Below, piece after piece: positions 17,771 through 24,076 of a DNA stretch of 42,232 nt (positions within the stretch are counted from its first letter, which is position 1; the number at the start of each line of letters is the position of its first letter). The translations under genes were made by a program, and so were the position numbers. The DNA comes from a virus. Below the pieces are notes generated by a model, which saw only the letters and a list, made by a program, of their open reading frames with translations, was not told the DNA's origin and searched no databases. The stretch covers positions 1-42,232 of IMG/VR virus record IMGVR_UViG_3300030099_002696. One strand, written 5' to 3'.

Positions 17771-18051
17771 TTTTTCTTTCGCTCGCGCTTACTTGTTTCA
17801 GATACTAAATTACCCTTAGAGTCTCGTTTAAAAGATCTATTTTTTGACTTACTCTCTATTCTAGTACCATCAGAGTTCTTACCGCCCTTGTCCATAGCTT
17901 TTTTATGAGCTACATCCTTGCCGTCACCTTTTCTAACTTTACCTGCTTTTGCAGCTTTACGCCTAGCAGCGTTGCGCTTGGCACGTTTTTTCTTTTGCTC
18001 TTCTGTGCCTTGATAGTTAGCGTATTCTTTTTTGTAGTTACGTTTCTTCAT
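17767..18051 (-). CDS. Small basic HNH-like phage protein, 94 aa
   Basis: The protein is very basic, with an N-terminal Lys/Arg helix (QKKKRAKRNAARRKAAKAG) and a central GKVRKGDGKDVAHKK followed by SKSKNRSFKR. I recall a widespread phage family with the pattern GDGKDVDH...N...SKSKNRS that resembles a minimal HNH nuclease, where Asp-His and later Asn form the metal site. Here the position before His reads Ala rather than Asp, so catalytic activity may be weakened or lost. Expected location is on DNA. It overlaps the start of the SNF2 gene (ATGA) and is overlapped by the end of the 119-aa gene. It could instead act only as a DNA-binding or capsid-packaging accessory. Confidence 0.7.
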   Translation of the reverse strand: MKKRNYKKEYANYQGTEEQKKKRAKRNAARRKAAKAGKVRKGDGKDVAHKKAMDKGGKNSDGTRIESKSKNRSFKRDSKGNLVSETSKRERKKK

Positions 18052-18397
18052 CTATTTCACCATCTAATGTGTAACCATTGAGCTTTAGAAATAAAGCTAA
18101 TTTAAGCATGGCCTGTATGAAATCACGTTTTTCGTAATCTCCTTCTATGCAAATAGTAGCTTTTTGAACGTCTTCTAGTTTACCCTTGCTTTTATATCCA
18201 TCATTTCCATAAACATCAAAAAGATACCCACCGTGAGCACCTATTTCTATCCCGACTTTTGATTCGGTCTTAAACTCGCCGTTGTTTATACGAACTTTAA
18301 TTTCAAGCCCTCCCTGAAAAGGGTACTCCCAATCAAATTCTAATTCGTCATCGGTTATATACTTTTCTATTTCAGGATAACTTTCATTTGCGTGCAT
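18038..18397 (-). CDS. Hypothetical phage protein, 119 aa
   Basis: I do not recognise this protein. It is acidic, with alternating hydrophobic residues suggesting a beta-rich fold (LEFDWEYPFQGGLEIKVRIN, then KVGIEIGAHGGYLFDVYG) and a C-terminal helix (RDFIQAMLKLALFLKLNG). There are no cysteine pairs and no catalytic signature. It begins 1 bp after the Cas4-like nuclease gene with an AGGAGATAAT ribosome site, and its 3' end overlaps the HNH-like gene by 14 bases. Tight packing within the replication operon supports it being a real gene. Confidence 0.75.
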   Translation of the reverse strand: MHANESYPEIEKYITDDELEFDWEYPFQGGLEIKVRINNGEFKTESKVGIEIGAHGGYLFDVYGNDGYKSKGKLEDVQKATICIEGDYEKRDFIQAMLKLALFLKLNGYTLDGEIDEET

Positions 18398-18398
18398 A

Positions 18399-19061
18399 TT
18401 ATCTCCTGTTATGTTCGCAACTAATCACCGGACAGAATCCACATAAAGGACCATCTACTGCATTCCATACGTTGTTTTCTAATGCTACTTCTATGCGTTC
18501 AAGCTCTTCGTCAAACACATTTATATAAGATTTATACAAATCAACAGTGTGTTCTTTAGTAACAAAACCTTTACACACTACAAACGATAAAGCGGATTTA
18601 ATTTTTTTTAATTGAGGAAAAGTAATAAACAACGCACCAGCTATCAAATCTAATTGTTTGGTATCTGCATATCTAGTGCTCTTGCTGGTTTTATAATCTA
18701 CGCTAAAAGCGGTGTCTCCATCAATTATAACTAAATCCGCTATGCCTCTGTACCAAACTTCTTTACTCCAAAAGCTAGTGGGTATGTAGCCATCATCTTC
18801 TTTAGACACCCCAAGCCTAAGCTCACAATGCTTCTCGCCCTCTATCTTGTTAAGCACATCTAGAGTGCCTTGCATAAAGTTATATTCTCTATCTAAAGGT
18901 TTGCCTTCTTTTATATATTTTTCAGCAGCCCTATGCACTCTGCCGCCGTATCTGGTGGCTGCACTTCCCGTGTCTTTTACATCTTTTTTAACATTAAGAT
19001 GATAATACTTCTTAGGACATTGCTTGAAAGTGTTAACTCTACTGTAAGACCAAGCTGTCAT
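18399..19061 (-). CDS. Cas4/RecB-like PD-(D/E)XK nuclease with Fe-S cysteines, 220 aa
   Basis: The protein has His43 (GGRVHRA), Asp109 (GIADLVII), Asp122-x-Lys124 (SVDYKTSK) and the downstream QLD of motif QhXXY, the full PDDEXK_1 nuclease set. Cys15 (KQCPKKY) and Cys207, Cys210 and Cys215 (CGFCPVISC) match the four cysteines that hold a 4Fe-4S cluster in Cas4, AddB and phage exonucleases. The expected activity is single-strand end resection for recombination or packaging-related DNA processing. There is no CRISPR array or other cas gene here, so it is a phage recombination nuclease rather than a Cas protein. Its start overlaps the stop of the SNase gene by 4 bases (ATGA). Confidence 0.9.
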   Translation of the reverse strand: MTAWSYSRVNTFKQCPKKYYHLNVKKDVKDTGSAATRYGGRVHRAAEKYIKEGKPLDREYNFMQGTLDVLNKIEGEKHCELRLGVSKEDDGYIPTSFWSKEVWYRGIADLVIIDGDTAFSVDYKTSKSTRYADTKQLDLIAGALFITFPQLKKIKSALSFVVCKGFVTKEHTVDLYKSYINVFDEELERIEVALENNVWNAVDGPLCGFCPVISCEHNRR

Positions 19062-19465
19062 AGCTTACCTTGCTCTATTAATGCTATTCGATTCTCCTCC
19101 TGTTTAATGGCAATATCTTTCTTGCTTTGTCCTGCGTATGGAACCGCGAGAAGCTCTTTGATGAGGAGCTTGTTGATCGTTGTGCGCCCGACTTTAATCT
19201 CGCCGAGGTAGCGGCCATACTTGCCTTTCTCTCTTGTTCTAAGCGCATAAACTTCTCCAAGTCTAAGTGCGTTCTGGACGTATTCTTTTGCGAGGAGTCC
19301 ATGCGCCTTTTCAGCTTTATTTCTAGTTCTACATTCGGGTGTATCAATTCCAAATAAACGAATACGCTGACTGCGAACCCAAACGTCAAAACCAAGATCA
19401 ATGTCCACATCGACTGTATCTCCATCAACTACTCTAATAATCGTTGCGTTGTATTCGTACACCAC
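19058..19465 (-). CDS. Staphylococcal-nuclease-like thermonuclease, 135 aa
   Basis: It is a full SNase domain. DGDTVDVDID gives the calcium-binding acidic residues, RIRLFGIDTPE gives Arg36, Asp41 and Glu44, and GKYGRYLGEI gives the second catalytic Arg85. The family cleaves DNA or RNA phosphodiesters with calcium. There is no signal peptide, unlike secreted bacterial members, so it would act in the host cytoplasm, perhaps on host DNA or replication intermediates. The start is GTG at 19465, overlapping one base of the upstream stop. A second GTG at 19462 has better spacing from GAGGA and may be the real start. It is translationally coupled to the Cas4-like gene. Confidence 0.92.
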   Translation of the reverse strand: MVYEYNATIIRVVDGDTVDVDIDLGFDVWVRSQRIRLFGIDTPECRTRNKAEKAHGLLAKEYVQNALRLGEVYALRTREKGKYGRYLGEIKVGRTTINKLLIKELLAVPYAGQSKKDIAIKQEENRIALIEQGKL

Positions 19466-19635
19466 TATTCCTCTACTAGTTGCTCTCTAAGTATGCTTTT
19501 CTTAAACGTTTCGCAGTTAGGGCAGTACCAACCCGCTCGTTTTGCTTTTGGTGGTTCGTTATCTGTATAACCTATGACCTCTAACATTAATTCACCACAA
19601 TCGCACTGCGTTTCAAGATTCTTGTACATCTTCAT
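19465..19635 (-). CDS. Small zinc-ribbon protein, 56 aa
   Basis: This short frame encodes two Cys pairs, QCDCGE at residues 10-15 and YCPNCE at 37-42, the layout of a zinc ribbon. An acidic and charged C-terminus follows. It starts at ATG 19635 inside the 3' end of the preceding 41-aa gene and its stop touches the start of the SNase gene. Such overlaps are the rule in this operon and support it being coding. Small phage zinc ribbons often bind nucleic acid or host RNA polymerase. Nothing here decides which. Confidence 0.72.
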   Translation of the reverse strand: MKMYKNLETQCDCGELMLEVIGYTDNEPPKAKRAGWYCPNCETFKKSILREQLVEE

Positions 19636-19738
19636 CCTGTAACATATCTTCTACTCGTTCTAACGCATCTGTAAGTTTTTTAACTAACTGTAAAATTTCT
19701 TCTAGCTCATGTTGTTCTAAATCTAATCTGACTTTCAT
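19613..19738 (-). CDS. Small coiled-coil protein, 41 aa
   Basis: The frame begins with ATG 19738 behind a good GAGGA ribosome site and encodes a short helical peptide with leucine heptads (LEQHELEEILQLVKKL), probably a dimeric coiled coil, with an acidic tail. It is the first gene after the structured 210-bp gap and overlaps the zinc-ribbon gene by 23 bases. The function is unknown. Being too short for family recognition, it is supported by ribosome site, overlap and position. Confidence 0.6.
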   Translation of the reverse strand: MKVRLDLEQHELEEILQLVKKLTDALERVEDMLQDEDVQES

Positions 19739-19753
19739 AGTATCCTCAATTCA

Positions 19754-19864
19754 GTGCGTGCCCTCTCAAGGGGTTAAGGCACGACTAGCCTTAGCGCGGC
19801 TTCCTCGGTATACGCACGCAGGGGAGAACCACACAAAGCGTCAACCCACAGGAACACGCTTTGT
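19754..19864. other. Structured intergenic region with three inverted repeats
   Basis: The 210-bp gap between the polymerase gene and the small coiled-coil gene holds nested inverted repeats. An outer TGCGTGC (19755-19761) pairs with GCACGCA (19814-19820). An inner TAAGGC/GCCTTA hairpin with a 7-base loop spans 19775-19793. A separate perfect 9-bp stem, ACAAAGCGT/ACGCTTTGT, spans 19833-19864. No reading frame is convincing. It may be a structured leader of the 41-aa/zinc-ribbon/SNase genes, a small RNA or a replication site. The sequence does not decide. Confidence 0.5.
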
Positions 19865-19920
19865 TATAGCCGAAACCTCCGCCGTATACTGTGAGTGTTT
19901 TTAAGGGGAAAATCGTAACC

Positions 19921-19951
19921 AAAAAACCCTGCCCACCGCTCACTGGGGCTA
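19921..19951 (-). terminator. Probable Rho-independent terminator after DNA polymerase
   Basis: On the minus strand, immediately at the polymerase stop, a GCCCcA...TGGGC hairpin is followed by AGGG and six T residues. The stem is short with one bulge, so strength is uncertain. Its location at the end of the polymerase gene and before the structured gap fits partial termination. Confidence 0.45.
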
Positions 19952-21793
19952 ACAGGCTCCGTAGGAATCGCCAAACCCTCCCTCACAGTCGAGGGGCAGG
20001 TCTTGCGCCCATCTGGGCCGTATTCTCATAATCTTCTCTACTACACGCATACCCTCTTCCACCTCTGCTTCTGGCACTATGCAGCCCACGGCATCATGCA
20101 CCGTCATCACTACCTTGTACTTTTGAGATATGCGTAACAACTGTTCACCGATAACGATCCGTGCCAGTGCCTGACACACGTTCTCGATTACTTTACCTCC
20201 ATATATTCTAGTATCTATAAGTGTCCTACCACGCCGGGACTTATATACAGTTTCAGTATTACCCTCTTCGTTAACTTCTTTTCTAAGCTCTGGGTATTTT
20301 ATATACAAACCATTGGGTAGCTTTATGCCTTTGCTACCCTCTACTTCTAGCATACTAGAGGGTCCGAAAGCACTCACACGGTCTTTTCTTATCACCTCTA
20401 GCATCTTGTTTGCCTTACTCCACAGCTTAGGTATCTTGGGATAAGACCTTCTGTATACCTTTATAATACGCTCACACTCGGACAAATCCAGATCTACCCC
20501 AAAGTTCTTTAGCTGCGCCTGAAACTTAGCGGCGCCCATGCCGTAGCCTGCTCCTAGTATAGTAGTCTTACCAACAAATCTTTCCTGTTTGGTTATTTCT
20601 TCTTCAGGTTTGGCGTATATAGCAGACGCCATTATGCTGTAGACATCATCACCTCTGGCAAAGGCATCGACTAGCTTACGCTCTTCAGCTAACCATGCCA
20701 GTGTCCGTGCCTCTATCTGAGACAGGTCACAGTCCACAAACTTGTACCCGTCTGGAGCGCACATGGCTTTCTTCAGTTGAGAGCCACGGGGCAGGTTCTG
20801 CATGTTTATTTTGTCATCACCACCCCACCGTCCGGTGTGTGCTGCGTAGTAACGCAGGGGTATGGGCAGAGTCCCTCTTTCGCTTATCGCAATAAATCGT
20901 TCGGTGCGCTTTTCTTCGATGGTAGACCTTACACCTAGCCTAGCAGATACAAGAGCCTGTACCGCTGGATTCTCATGTTCTTGCAAAACTTTAAAGTTTT
21001 CATCGCTTTTGGCAAAGGCAAAGGTCTCCTTGCCCGTGGTAGGGCTTATCTTAGTAGGGGGTTCAATACCATACTCACGTAATAGTTCTGCGAATTGTGG
21101 ATTAGATGTTAGCTGTGTTTTTTCATGTTTGACTTTAGCCATCAACGCTTCTTTTTTATCTACAACATCTTTTAAGTGTGCTTTCAATACATCAGCGTCT
21201 AGGCGTAACGTAGGCTCACTAAACATGCGAATAGTTAAATCTATTAACGCAAGTTCGAAAGGAGGAAAGTTTTCGTTAAGCACATTGAATAACTTGTGGG
21301 TAAGTTCTACATCCTGTATGCAGTACCCGCCATAGGCTTCTAACTCTGACTTCGTAAAGTCCAGACGCTTCTTACCTATGGCACTATGTACCTCCGTGCC
21401 TTTAGCACCTAAACCATAGTATTCGGACAGCGCCGCAAGGCTCCCTCCTACTTCTATAGAATGAATAGCACGGGACATTGCCAGCGTATCAATTATTTTT
21501 GCTGGCTTGATATTGAAATGCCAATTAAGGATTGCCATGTCGAACATGGCATTGTGTGCTACGACGGCAGAGTCAGCCCAATCGAACTGCTCTAGGAACT
21601 TTGTTATTTGTTTTTTTGAACCAGAAAACCACGTTGGCGCATTTGCTCTATGATAGTTGCCGCCCTCGCCCTGCTTGACAGCAACTCCGATAACCTCGAA
21701 ACGAGGATCTCGAATATACTCTTCAGTGGTTAGTTTGTTTAGGCCGTAATCTTTTGCGTAATATGTTTCAAAATCTAAAGTTAAGGTTTTCAT
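19949..21793 (-). CDS. Family A DNA polymerase with 3'-5' exonuclease, 614 aa
   Basis: The N-terminal proofreading exonuclease has LDFET (Asp7, Glu9), AHNAMFDMAIL (Exo II) and YCIQDVELT (Exo III). The polymerase domain has motif A DCDLSQIEARTLAW near residue 354, motif B with Lys and GAGYGMG near 406-418, and motif C MTVHDAVG near 565. It therefore looks fully active in synthesis and proofreading. At 614 residues it is a compact phage type without a 5'-3' exonuclease domain. It would copy the phage genome with the primase-helicase and SSB-like protein coded downstream. The start at 21793 lies inside the end of the VRR-NUC gene (26-base overlap), implying translational coupling. A probable terminator follows the stop. 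Confidence 0.95.
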   Translation of the reverse strand: MKTLTLDFETYYAKDYGLNKLTTEEYIRDPRFEVIGVAVKQGEGGNYHRANAPTWFSGSKKQITKFLEQFDWADSAVVAHNAMFDMAILNWHFNIKPAKIIDTLAMSRAIHSIEVGGSLAALSEYYGLGAKGTEVHSAIGKKRLDFTKSELEAYGGYCIQDVELTHKLFNVLNENFPPFELALIDLTIRMFSEPTLRLDADVLKAHLKDVVDKKEALMAKVKHEKTQLTSNPQFAELLREYGIEPPTKISPTTGKETFAFAKSDENFKVLQEHENPAVQALVSARLGVRSTIEEKRTERFIAISERGTLPIPLRYYAAHTGRWGGDDKINMQNLPRGSQLKKAMCAPDGYKFVDCDLSQIEARTLAWLAEERKLVDAFARGDDVYSIMASAIYAKPEEEITKQERFVGKTTILGAGYGMGAAKFQAQLKNFGVDLDLSECERIIKVYRRSYPKIPKLWSKANKMLEVIRKDRVSAFGPSSMLEVEGSKGIKLPNGLYIKYPELRKEVNEEGNTETVYKSRRGRTLIDTRIYGGKVIENVCQALARIVIGEQLLRISQKYKVVMTVHDAVGCIVPEAEVEEGMRVVEKIMRIRPRWAQDLPLDCEGGFGDSYGAC

Positions 21794-22079
21794 TTGGGTT
21801 TAGGTACTCGTCGAGTACGCCTAAGTTCTCTTCATTAATTATAAAAGTTGTGCCTCCTGCTTCTCGAATAGCAGAAAGCTCTCTAAGCTGTAGAGGTGTT
21901 GCCTTGTTCTTACCTGCCTTGCATTCTATGCCAATAAAATAACCACGATAACAACAAACAATATCAGGCACACCACTTCTTCCCATGCCATAACTGGACG
22001 GAAAAAAATAGTACGCCCCGTATTTTTTCAATACACGCACTACACTGTTTTTGACTTTCTTCTCAGGGGTGAGAGCCAT
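21768..22079 (-). CDS. VRR-NUC domain nuclease, 103 aa
   Basis: The small single-domain protein carries the VRR-NUC version of the PD-(D/E)XK fold: GVPDIV (Asp39), GIECKAG (Glu52, Lys54) and TPLQLRE (Gln64). Stand-alone phage and bacterial members act as structure-specific nucleases, for example on Holliday or flap junctions. Here it would resolve replication or recombination intermediates. It is the first gene after a strong hairpin terminator, with a promoter-like sequence ending six bases upstream of its ATG, and it overlaps the polymerase start by 26 bases. The first helix is basic (EKKVKNSVVRVLKKYG), as usual. Confidence 0.9.
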   Translation of the reverse strand: MALTPEKKVKNSVVRVLKKYGAYYFFPSSYGMGRSGVPDIVCCYRGYFIGIECKAGKNKATPLQLRELSAIREAGGTTFIINEENLGVLDEYLNPNENLNFRF

Positions 22080-22085
22080 TCAGAA

Positions 22086-22114
22086 AGAATAGCTTATAGA
22101 TTGGACTTTGTAAA
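22086..22114 (-). promoter_or_regulatory. Candidate promoter for VRR-NUC/polymerase
   Basis: On the minus strand TTTACA (22114-22109) is followed after 17 bases by TATTCT (22091-22086). The predicted transcription start falls on or beside the ATG at 22079, so the message would be leaderless. It lies directly behind a terminator, as expected for a new transcription unit, but the hexamers have three mismatches in total. Confidence 0.5.
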
Positions 22115-22117
22115 GTG

Positions 22118-22142
22118 AAAAGATCCCCGCCCGTAGGCGGGG
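22118..22142 (-). terminator. Rho-independent terminator ending the accessory module
   Basis: A 7-bp GC-only stem (CCCCGCC/GGCGGGG, 22125-22142) with a 4-base loop is followed on the minus strand by ATCTTTT. It lies 50 bp past the end of the last module gene and just after a copy of the dispersed palindrome, and separates the module from the polymerase genes. Confidence 0.75.
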
Positions 22143-22152
22143 TAAAGAAAGG

Positions 22153-22174
22153 GCATGTAGTTTTCACTACATGC
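22153..22174. repeat. Dispersed 22-bp palindrome, copy 1
   Basis: Arms GCATGTAGT and ACTACATGC are perfect 9-base inverses around TTTC on the plus strand. Read as minus-strand RNA, the loop is GAAA, a stable tetraloop. It lies 20 bp past the last gene of the accessory module and before its terminator. Identical or near-identical copies lie at 24057, 29158, 30149 and 31185. Confidence 0.9.
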
Positions 22175-22193
22175 TATTAGGGAAGGGGTAATG

Positions 22194-23174
22194 CTAGGAG
22201 TCATACTCCATTTCTTCTGCGTCGATAAAAAAGCTATCGTCATCGAGCTTGTAGCCTGCACCTGTTATAAAAGTATTAGGTTCTGCAACTTTTAACAAGC
22301 CCAATGCTAGTCGCACCTTTTCAGACAGATGTTCTTTCGCGTAACCGGCTCTATGGTCGGTGCAATCGGGAGGGCGCGTTGCCCAATGATGCTCATTATA
22401 ACCTTCAAAGTAGTAACGCTCTTCTCCGTTAGGAAGTTTCTTCCTTAGCAAGAACGCGCCGTGATTGGTATCAACTTTCTTATATGCGGCTGTAACCAAC
22501 GAGTATTCCTCACGTTTATCAAGCCAAGCAGTAACCAGATCAATAGCACCTGCATTATTCATGTACTCTGCAAATAGCTTGTCATTATTGTTTAACTGAG
22601 TTTTGATATACTTAATAATCGCAGACTCAGCATTTCCTACTTCACTGTTTGAGGAATACCTAGTGTTATTTATCTTAGTAGATACATTGTTCCGTATCGC
22701 TTTTAATTGCTCTTTAAGAGTTATTGGTGTGAAGTATGTGCGAAATATACTCTTGGCCGTAGCAAGTTTAGAGGTCTTCTTTCCTCTTTCCCGATGTAGC
22801 CTTTGGTCAATACGGTTGTTATAGAATATATAAACTGTCTTTTGCCAGCTCGTATCAGCATGGTTTTGTATTCTACCCAAACATTCAGTGCCATTGAAAA
22901 CATACACGTTATGTACCCCTTCAAAACTGTGACGAGGCTCTACCCAAAACTCAAGATCAAAACGAGTTTGAGCAATGTCGGCTAGAAACTTGGCTATCCA
23001 ATCGTGATCTTCACAAGGCACAAGCCCATGCTCTTCAGCAAGACTATTATCCTGCTGAATACTAATCACATTTCGGGGCAAGTTCTTGAAGCGCGGATGC
23101 TTCGTTTTCTGAGGCATGTATTCATCAACAATGCGATCAGACATTCTGTTGCCATCATATACTTTAGAGATCAT
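22194..23174 (-). CDS. Hypothetical accessory-module protein, 326 aa
   Basis: I do not recognise a domain. The N-terminal 60 residues are polar (NRMSDRIVDEYMPQKTKHPR). Residues about 75-135 look beta-rich (RFDLEFWVEPRHSFEGVHNV, then TVYIFYNNR). The middle is basic and helical, and the C-terminus is acidic (DDDSFFIDAEEMEYDS). No membrane segment or known catalytic motif is seen. It is the last gene of the AAA+/VWA module and starts 10 bp after the 286-aa gene with the module's standard GGAGAAC ribosome site. Its stop is followed by a palindrome copy and a terminator. Position suggests that it serves the same pathway as the ATPase and VWA proteins. Confidence 0.8.
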   Translation of the reverse strand: MISKVYDGNRMSDRIVDEYMPQKTKHPRFKNLPRNVISIQQDNSLAEEHGLVPCEDHDWIAKFLADIAQTRFDLEFWVEPRHSFEGVHNVYVFNGTECLGRIQNHADTSWQKTVYIFYNNRIDQRLHRERGKKTSKLATAKSIFRTYFTPITLKEQLKAIRNNVSTKINNTRYSSNSEVGNAESAIIKYIKTQLNNNDKLFAEYMNNAGAIDLVTAWLDKREEYSLVTAAYKKVDTNHGAFLLRKKLPNGEERYYFEGYNEHHWATRPPDCTDHRAGYAKEHLSEKVRLALGLLKVAEPNTFITGAGYKLDDDSFFIDAEEMEYDS

Positions 23175-23184
23175 TAGGTTCTCC

Positions 23185-24045
23185 TTACCATTCGTACGAT
23201 TTAATGATTGAGTCCACTTCCTCCTTCACTTCCTTACGGACAGTTGGGGAGTCTTTGAACATGTCTTTTGTTTTACCTACCATAACATCCTCAAGACGTT
23301 GTACGGCTTCATCTATCTTGGGGTCATTAGTTAAGTTCATATGTTTGAGTATACGGCACAGATCCATAGGGTTACTGACAAAGGTGTCATGCCACCGCTT
23401 CTTGTCATCCTCCTCATCGTCACCAGTGTCCGTACACTTTTCACTTATTGACTGCAACTCTTTAAGTAGTCGCTTGTCATTCTCTTTCATGGCTTCTGCC
23501 ACTTTACGCTCTACCTCGGCATCGCATGACTGTTTGAGTTCTTGCATTTCCTGTGCGGGTAAGTCAATGCACAAGTGGCCTGACTCCGGCACAGGAGACA
23601 CAACAAAGTTCCAAGCAAACTTACCCATCACCTCTTCTACAGGCGGGTAGTCCTCTTCTCGAAACAAATCACCACGATGGTCCTTGGCTGTTTCGCGGTA
23701 GCTCCAATACTTCACTCGGAATGTATCTAGCATACTCTCGAACTCAGTCCGTTTTAGATTGTGTTGAGACTTGTAGTCTAAGAATAGGCTGGTAGGACAA
23801 AGCCTGTACCCACGCTCGTCCCACGGGCGTGTCATGTAGTTGTGCCACAGTCGTGACTTAGCTGCATGTTTCTGAATATCCTTGTGGCCGGTTGAACCGA
23901 CCATCAAGTTATCATAAGTGCGTATGGCTTTTGGGTCTGCGTTTTTATTCCTAGCCAACTCATTCTCGATGTGTTGATTGCGCTTGCTTGCACCCCACAC
24001 ACTAATGTTGAGGCGTACTAATACTGCGCTGTTTGCTATACTCAT
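23185..24045 (-). CDS. Putative DUF3150-like partner of the AAA+/VWA pair, 286 aa
   Basis: The N-terminus reads VLVRLNISVWGASKRNQHI, which resembles from memory the opening of DUF3150-type phage proteins found beside CobS-like AAA+ and CobT-like VWA genes. The assignment is tentative. Residues 60-110 carry a conserved-looking helical block with many aromatics (LWHNYMTRPWDERGYRLCP). Residues 170-220 are a charged coiled coil with an acidic patch (TGDDEEDDKKRWHD), and the C-terminus is helical. It sits directly downstream of the VWA gene. The palindrome and then AGGAGAACC stand immediately before its ATG. It may be a substrate adaptor or a third subunit of the ATPase complex, which is inference. 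Confidence 0.72.
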   Translation of the reverse strand: MSIANSAVLVRLNISVWGASKRNQHIENELARNKNADPKAIRTYDNLMVGSTGHKDIQKHAAKSRLWHNYMTRPWDERGYRLCPTSLFLDYKSQHNLKRTEFESMLDTFRVKYWSYRETAKDHRGDLFREEDYPPVEEVMGKFAWNFVVSPVPESGHLCIDLPAQEMQELKQSCDAEVERKVAEAMKENDKRLLKELQSISEKCTDTGDDEEDDKKRWHDTFVSNPMDLCRILKHMNLTNDPKIDEAVQRLEDVMVGKTKDMFKDSPTVRKEVKEEVDSIIKSYEW

Positions 24046-24056
24046 TTGGTTCTCCT

Positions 24057-24076
24057 ATGTAGTGAAAACTACATGC
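24057..24076. repeat. Dispersed palindrome, copy 2 (loop inverted)
   Basis: ATGTAGT (24057-24063) and ACTACAT (24068-24074) flank GAAA on the plus strand, followed by GC. The loop is inverted relative to the other copies, so minus-strand RNA would show a TTTC loop. It overlaps the last base of the VWA stop codon region and ends directly at the AGGAGAACC ribosome site of the 286-aa gene. Confidence 0.88.

Noticed and set aside
18399-19061. CRISPR-associated Cas4
   Set aside because: The fold and cysteines match, but there is no CRISPR array, Cas1 or Cas2. Phages commonly carry this nuclease type for recombination.
19754-19820. tRNA or tRNA-like cloverleaf
   Set aside because: The outer 7-bp stem and a 7-base-loop hairpin look tRNA-like, but the T-arm consensus and normal length are missing.
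23204-23650. Plus-strand 148-aa frame
   Set aside because: A Ser-rich antisense shadow of the 286-aa gene, with no ribosome site or partner gene on that strand.
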